DNA from: Paucibacter sp. B2R-40
GTDB lineage: Bacteria; Pseudomonadota; Gammaproteobacteria; Burkholderiales; Burkholderiaceae_C
Length of the DNA stretch: 64,000 nt
Direction of reading: 5' to 3'
NCBI RefSeq assembly: GCF_025717555.1
Contig: NZ_JAJIRP010000001.1
Coordinates: 310,001 to 374,000, forward strand
The translations under genes and the position numbers were made by a program. Each line of letters starts with the position of its first letter. Positions within the stretch are counted from its first letter, which is position 1. Below are positions 60,238-64,000 of the stretch, in pieces. The notes under the pieces are model-generated. The model searched no databases. It was not told the DNA's origin and worked only from the letters and a program-made list of their open reading frames with translations.

Positions 60238-62997
60238 TTAGGCCAGCGGCCGCATTGTTTCAATCCGCAGCCATCCGGCGTTAGCACTGGCCTGGGGTGA
60301 CAGCAAAAGTTCGCTGACATCGCCCAGGGCCGGGGTTTTCGCCGTGGCGCTTAAACCCACCCAGGCATTGCGGCCGCTGCGTTTGGCCATATAGAGCGCT
60401 TGGTCGGCCAGCCCGACCACTTGCTGCCAGTCCAGGCGCTCGGGCTGAGCGGCGATGAAGGGCAGGGACGCAAACCCGACCGAGCAAGTCAGCGCCAAGG
60501 GCGCGGCCGCTTCGATCTCAAACGGCTGCTGCGTCACGGCAACGCGGATGCGTTCGGCAAAATCGGCCGCAGCACTCGCATTGGTGGCGCGCGCCACCAC
60601 CAAAAACTCCTCGCCGCCCCAGCGCACCAGATAGTCGGAATCGCGGCAGGCCTGCCGCAAGCGCGCGCGCATCTGCACCAGCACCGCGTCGCCTGCCGGG
60701 TGGCCCCAGTCGTCATTGACGTGCTTGAAGTGGTCGATATCGACCAGCAAAAAGATCAGATCCGCATCTTGCGGCGCGGGCTGCACCGGGTGGCGCCGCC
60801 AGTCCTCGTAGTGGCGCAGACATTGGCTGATTTCGCCCGCCAGGTTCTGCTCCAGAAAGCGTCGGTTGCGCAGGCCGGTCAGCGGGTCGGTCAGGCTGAT
60901 GTCCTTGAGCGACTGGTAAGCGCGCTCCAGCTCCTGGTTCTTGTCCAAGACCTCGGCCTGCGCCTGGTGCAGGCTGACCAGCGTGGCTTCCAGGCGCCGA
61001 TAGTTCTGGGCGTTATCAATAGCGATTGCGCCATAGGCGGCAAGGCTGCGGAAAATCAGCCGCTCGCGGTCCGCATAAGCTTGCGCCTGGGTCGACTGGA
61101 TCGACATCACGCCCAATAACTGCTCGCCGGCGATCAAGGGCATGAACATCGCGCTGAGCGTTTGCTGCGTGCCGGGTATGGGGTTGTTCTGGCCCTTTGG
61201 ATCGATCTCGAGAAAGATCTCGTGCCGCTGGATCGCGCAACGCACGCTGTTGGCGCTTGGGTGCGCCATCGGAATGGAAAAACTCGCCATGCGTTGGCCG
61301 TCCTCCGCGCCATAGGCCAAGACCAGATTCTCGCCGGCCGCGTCGAGCAAATAGACGCTGAAATGGCTGGCCGCCAAAAGACCGTGCACATTGCGGTTGA
61401 GGGTTGCATAGACCGCCGCTTCGTCCAGATGGCCGGTTATTTCCTGGCCGATCACACTCAGGCGCCCGAGTGTGGCGCTGGTCTGACTCAGCAGCTCGCT
61501 GCGCTCGGTGTGGAACTTGGTCTCCAGCAAAATTTGGCGTTTGCTGACATCCTGCCCGTGCACCGCTTCGCTGGCGGCGCGCGCTCTTTGGGCGTAGGCA
61601 TAAGCTTGGGCGTGATCGCCCAGCTTCGCGTATTCGGCTGCGATCGCGTCAAACACGCTGGGCGGAACGCCCTCCGTTTGCAGCTCGGGCGGGAAAGCCG
61701 CCAGCGACTGCAAGAGAAAGTGCAGGCTGGCGCTGGCCGCCTGCATGTCCGGCGGTGCGGGCAGGCGGTGCTGGCTGTGCAGCCTGGCCAAGGTGCCGAG
61801 CGCATCCGACAGATGCAAGGGCAGGTCGGCCCCCCGGGCCAGTTGCAGCGCCGTGTTGGCGGTGGCCAGGGCTTCGTCGGGCCGACCCAATTCGGACAGC
61901 GACAAGGCCGCGACCGCCAAAGCATGCAGGCGCAAATCCAGCGGACGCGCTTCGGCGGCGGGGGCATCGAACTGCCGCGCCGCCTCGAGGGCGGCTGCGG
62001 GTTGCTGCATATCGCGTTGCAATTCGGCCAGATAGACCAAACCGAGCGCAAAGGTGCGTGAGTGCTTCAGCGGTTCAAGCAGGGGCAAGGCTTCGTTCAG
62101 CGCGGCCTGGGCCGCTTCAAATTGTTTCAGCGAGCGTTGCACGCTGCTGACCTGCAGCAAGGCATTGCCCAGCACCAGGGGCCAGCCGGTCGAACGCGCC
62201 AGCGCCAGGCTGCGTTGCATCCATTCCAGCGCCTGGGTGTCGTCGTTGAGATTGGCGTAGGCCACGCCCAACAGCGTCATCGACAGCGCGATCTGGCGCA
62301 CCATGCCGGCCCGCTTCAGCGGGCCGACGGTATGGCTGCAGATTCGAAAGACGGCCGCAAAGTCGGATTTCTGCAGCGCCTCAAAGGTCAAAAATTCATT
62401 GCACATCACATGCAGGGCCGGGTGCGCAGGCTTTGCCAGCAGCTCACGCACCTGCGCCCCCCATTGCGCCGATGCGGCCGGGGTGTTCTGGCGCAGCGCG
62501 GCATGGGCGATGCACAGCTGCGCGAATTCCATCCGGAAGTCGTCGCCGCTGCCGACGGCCATGGCGGCGGTCGCATCCAACTCGGCATAGCGCCCGGCCA
62601 AGTCACCACGGTCACCGGCGATGTGGGCCAGCAGCAAATGGGCATCGGCCAGGACCAAGATGTCGGGCAGGCGTTTGGCTTCTTGAATGATGGCCCTCGT
62701 TTGGCTCTCCGCCAGGTCGAGTTCGGCAAACAGCCAGTGGCATTCGGCCAAGAGCAGCTGCAGGCGCAGCCTATGGCGGGCAGTCTGCGGGTCATCAGCC
62801 GAGCCCAATGCCAACTCGGCCAGCGCCTGCTGGGCCAAAGACACCGCGCGGCGGCTATCGCGTTCACGCAAATGCCAAGCCAAGGCCACCTGGTCGGTAC
62901 TTGGCACATGATTGGTTTGGCGCGGCATGCTGGTGCCGGTGCTGGCAAGCCTAGCCTCCAGCTGGGCAAAATCGTCGTCGGTCAAAAATAGCTGCAT
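60238..62997 (-). CDS. TPR-GAF diguanylate cyclase (GGDEF)
   Basis: A 919-residue cytosolic enzyme that makes c-di-GMP from two GTP. The first 520 residues are tetratricopeptide-like helices (GVAYANLNDDTQALEWMQRS, NEALPLLEPLKHSRTFALGL). A GAF domain (about 555-700; VHGLLAASHFSVYLLDAAGE) and a coiled linker follow. The GGDEF domain has LTDPLTGLRNRRFLEQNLAG, active site GGEEF at 794-798, and the product-inhibition RxxD site RDSD at 785-788. No membrane segment or EAL domain. It converges on the riboswitch-controlled protease, with stops 13 nt apart. ATG at 62997 was chosen over a longer frame. Confidence 0.93.
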   Translation of the reverse strand: MQLFLTDDDFAQLEARLASTGTSMPRQTNHVPSTDQVALAWHLRERDSRRAVSLAQQALAELALGSADDPQTARHRLRLQLLLAECHWLFAELDLAESQTRAIIQEAKRLPDILVLADAHLLLAHIAGDRGDLAGRYAELDATAAMAVGSGDDFRMEFAQLCIAHAALRQNTPAASAQWGAQVRELLAKPAHPALHVMCNEFLTFEALQKSDFAAVFRICSHTVGPLKRAGMVRQIALSMTLLGVAYANLNDDTQALEWMQRSLALARSTGWPLVLGNALLQVSSVQRSLKQFEAAQAALNEALPLLEPLKHSRTFALGLVYLAELQRDMQQPAAALEAARQFDAPAAEARPLDLRLHALAVAALSLSELGRPDEALATANTALQLARGADLPLHLSDALGTLARLHSQHRLPAPPDMQAASASLHFLLQSLAAFPPELQTEGVPPSVFDAIAAEYAKLGDHAQAYAYAQRARAASEAVHGQDVSKRQILLETKFHTERSELLSQTSATLGRLSVIGQEITGHLDEAAVYATLNRNVHGLLAASHFSVYLLDAAGENLVLAYGAEDGQRMASFSIPMAHPSANSVRCAIQRHEIFLEIDPKGQNNPIPGTQQTLSAMFMPLIAGEQLLGVMSIQSTQAQAYADRERLIFRSLAAYGAIAIDNAQNYRRLEATLVSLHQAQAEVLDKNQELERAYQSLKDISLTDPLTGLRNRRFLEQNLAGEISQCLRHYEDWRRHPVQPAPQDADLIFLLVDIDHFKHVNDDWGHPAGDAVLVQMRARLRQACRDSDYLVRWGGEEFLVVARATNASAAADFAERIRVAVTQQPFEIEAAAPLALTCSVGFASLPFIAAQPERLDWQQVVGLADQALYMAKRSGRNAWVGLSATAKTPALGDVSELLLSPQASANAGWLRIETMRPLA

Positions 62998-63231
62998 GGG
63001 CGCAAATCGGCGTCGTGGGTGAGTTTCGGGGTCGGGCTTGGGCCTTGCCAAAACATTGATTATTCCGTCTTTGCCACCTCTTGATCGGCCGAAAACCGAC
63101 CGAGGCCGTACCAGCACGCGCCGCCAAGCGTTGTGCCGAGCCTCCCAAGCAGGGTTTGCCTCGGGGCGCCGCAGCGGTCTGCGGTCTTATCCTCAGCTTT
63201 GCTCTTCAAACCTTGCTGCCCAGGAGACGCC

Positions 63232-64000
63232 ATGTCGAAACTTCACTTCAATGCCGAAACGCCTTTGTACACGTCGGACGGCAAGGCTTGGCGGATTGAA
63301 CAGGCCGAGCTGCTGATGCAAAGCCTGGAGGCGAGCGGCAAGCCCCTTATTTTGTTCGTCCACGGGCGCGGCAAGGAGCCCGGCAAAAGCCTCAAAGGAG
63401 GCACTTTCACCAAGGGCTTGGCGGTACACAAGCTGGAGCTGGGCTATGACGCCCGTGTGCTGATGTTCAATTGGGACGCCGCCTTTGAGGGTTTCAATTT
63501 TTTCGACCGCACGCTGCCGCTGAGCCATACGCAGGCCGGGGCGAAGGCGCTGGGCCAAGTCTTGGAGGCCTTGATCAAGCACAGTGCCGCTCATCCCAAG
63601 GCCCGCAAGATGGCGCTGCTGGTACACAGCATGGGTGCGGTGGTGGTCGAGAAGGCGGTCGAGCAGGGCTTTTGGCCGGGCGTGAAGAACCTGTTTTCGT
63701 CGGTGCTGTTGACCCAGGCGGATGCCGATGATGTGGGCCACTCGGCCTGGCTGAATCGGCTCGCGCAGCGCGAAATGGTCTTCGTCACGCTGAATGCCGA
63801 TGACCATGTGCTGCGGCGCGCCACCGATGCGCGTCCGCCCGAATGCCATGCGCTGGGCCTGGGCACCACCGAGCCCTTGGCGCCCTTGGCGACGTATATT
63901 GACCTCGGCCGCATGGGCGCAATGGGCCAGAAGGATGAGGACCACGAGGTTTTTGGCAAGGGGGCGATGAACGGCCAGCTGCATGTTTGTCACTTCTTCG
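63232..64000 (+). CDS. alpha/beta-hydrolase-fold protein, 3' end outside window
   Basis: The frame runs from ATG at 63232 (MSKLHFNAETPLYTSDGK, after CAGGAGACGC) to the end of the window, 256 residues, with no stop. PLILFVHGRGKEPGKS is the oxyanion strand-turn, and MALLVHSMGAVVVEKAVEQG holds the nucleophile Ser in HSMGA, without the usual first Gly of GxSxG. Its layout resembles DUF900-like serine hydrolases. No signal peptide. The missing end may hold the catalytic His. Function unknown. Confidence 0.75.
   Translation, partial: MSKLHFNAETPLYTSDGKAWRIEQAELLMQSLEASGKPLILFVHGRGKEPGKSLKGGTFTKGLAVHKLELGYDARVLMFNWDAAFEGFNFFDRTLPLSHTQAGAKALGQVLEALIKHSAAHPKARKMALLVHSMGAVVVEKAVEQGFWPGVKNLFSSVLLTQADADDVGHSAWLNRLAQREMVFVTLNADDHVLRRATDARPPECHALGLGTTEPLAPLATYIDLGRMGAMGQKDEDHEVFGKGAMNGQLHVCHFF

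Noticed and set aside
63193-63993. 266-codon minus-strand frame at the window end
   Set aside because: Antisense to the alpha/beta hydrolase that starts at 63232 with a good ribosome site and a lipase-like HSMGA motif.
1-64000. CRISPR arrays, tRNA or rRNA genes, prophage and intact transposons
   Set aside because: Looked for by eye on both strands; no regularly spaced repeats, cloverleaf-like sequences, transposase or phage structural genes were found.

Overview
The window is a high-GC, densely coded stretch of a Gram-negative chromosome. Its content points to a betaproteobacterium of the order Burkholderiales, probably near the Roseateles/Paucibacter/Rubrivivax group. Signs of this are three separate polyhydroxybutyrate (PHB) degradation genes, a PPK2 polyphosphate kinase, a PEP-CTERM surface protein, a two-domain ChrA, and ubiC/ubiA ubiquinone genes. 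The placement is inferred from gene families only. I saw no rRNA, tRNA, CRISPR array, prophage or intact insertion sequence.

Layout. 1-8.2 kb: end of a DUF2799-type lipoprotein gene, chrA, a DoxX-GST operon divergent from a LysR gene, then a four-gene operon (TPR protein, membrane protein, LytS-type kinase, LytTR regulator). 8.4-17.8 kb: esterase, membrane protein, small protein plus PPK2, a TsdA-like dihaem cytochrome, a collapsed amidohydrolase remnant, DUF4105, a PlpD-type patatin/Omp85 protein and a DUF4136 lipoprotein. 18-22.2 kb: proC, ubiC, an AP2-like protein, a Gfo/Idh/MocA oxidoreductase and ubiA. 22.2-25.2 kb: a flavin-dependent halogenase and a PEP-CTERM protein, lying between intact ubiA and a decayed second copy of the ubiA 5' end. 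25.4-30.7 kb: a CheY-like regulator and a livGFKHM transporter operon. 30.9-38.3 kb: PAS-LuxR regulator and 3HB-oligomer hydrolase, a possible 2OG oxygenase, GNAT, MBL hydrolase, small proteins and an OmpR-type regulator. 38.7-46.2 kb: TonB-dependent receptor, lipoprotein, cupin, GST, intracellular PHB depolymerase and prfC. 46.4-53.4 kb: two tandem S9 peptidases, the second lacking its catalytic serine, a double-GNAT protein and three lipoproteins. 53.9-64 kb: a CHASE-PAS hybrid kinase, dps with a duplicated tail, a c-di-GMP-I riboswitch ahead of a secreted metalloprotease, a TPR-GAF-GGDEF diguanylate cyclase, and the start of an alpha/beta hydrolase.

The most interesting parts are these. 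(1) A GEMM-I (c-di-GMP) riboswitch sits upstream of a metzincin-like protease, and a diguanylate cyclase gene converges on it; together they look like a local c-di-GMP circuit. (2) The halogenase/PEP-CTERM cassette is bracketed by direct repeats of ubiA, as if acquired by homologous integration. (3) A dead S9 peptidase paralogue lies beside its active sister. (4) An 11-bp-phased direct repeat array lies between an OmpR-type regulator and a TonB receptor. No search or computation was run. Family names come from motifs I could read, and coordinates were counted by hand from the sequence.
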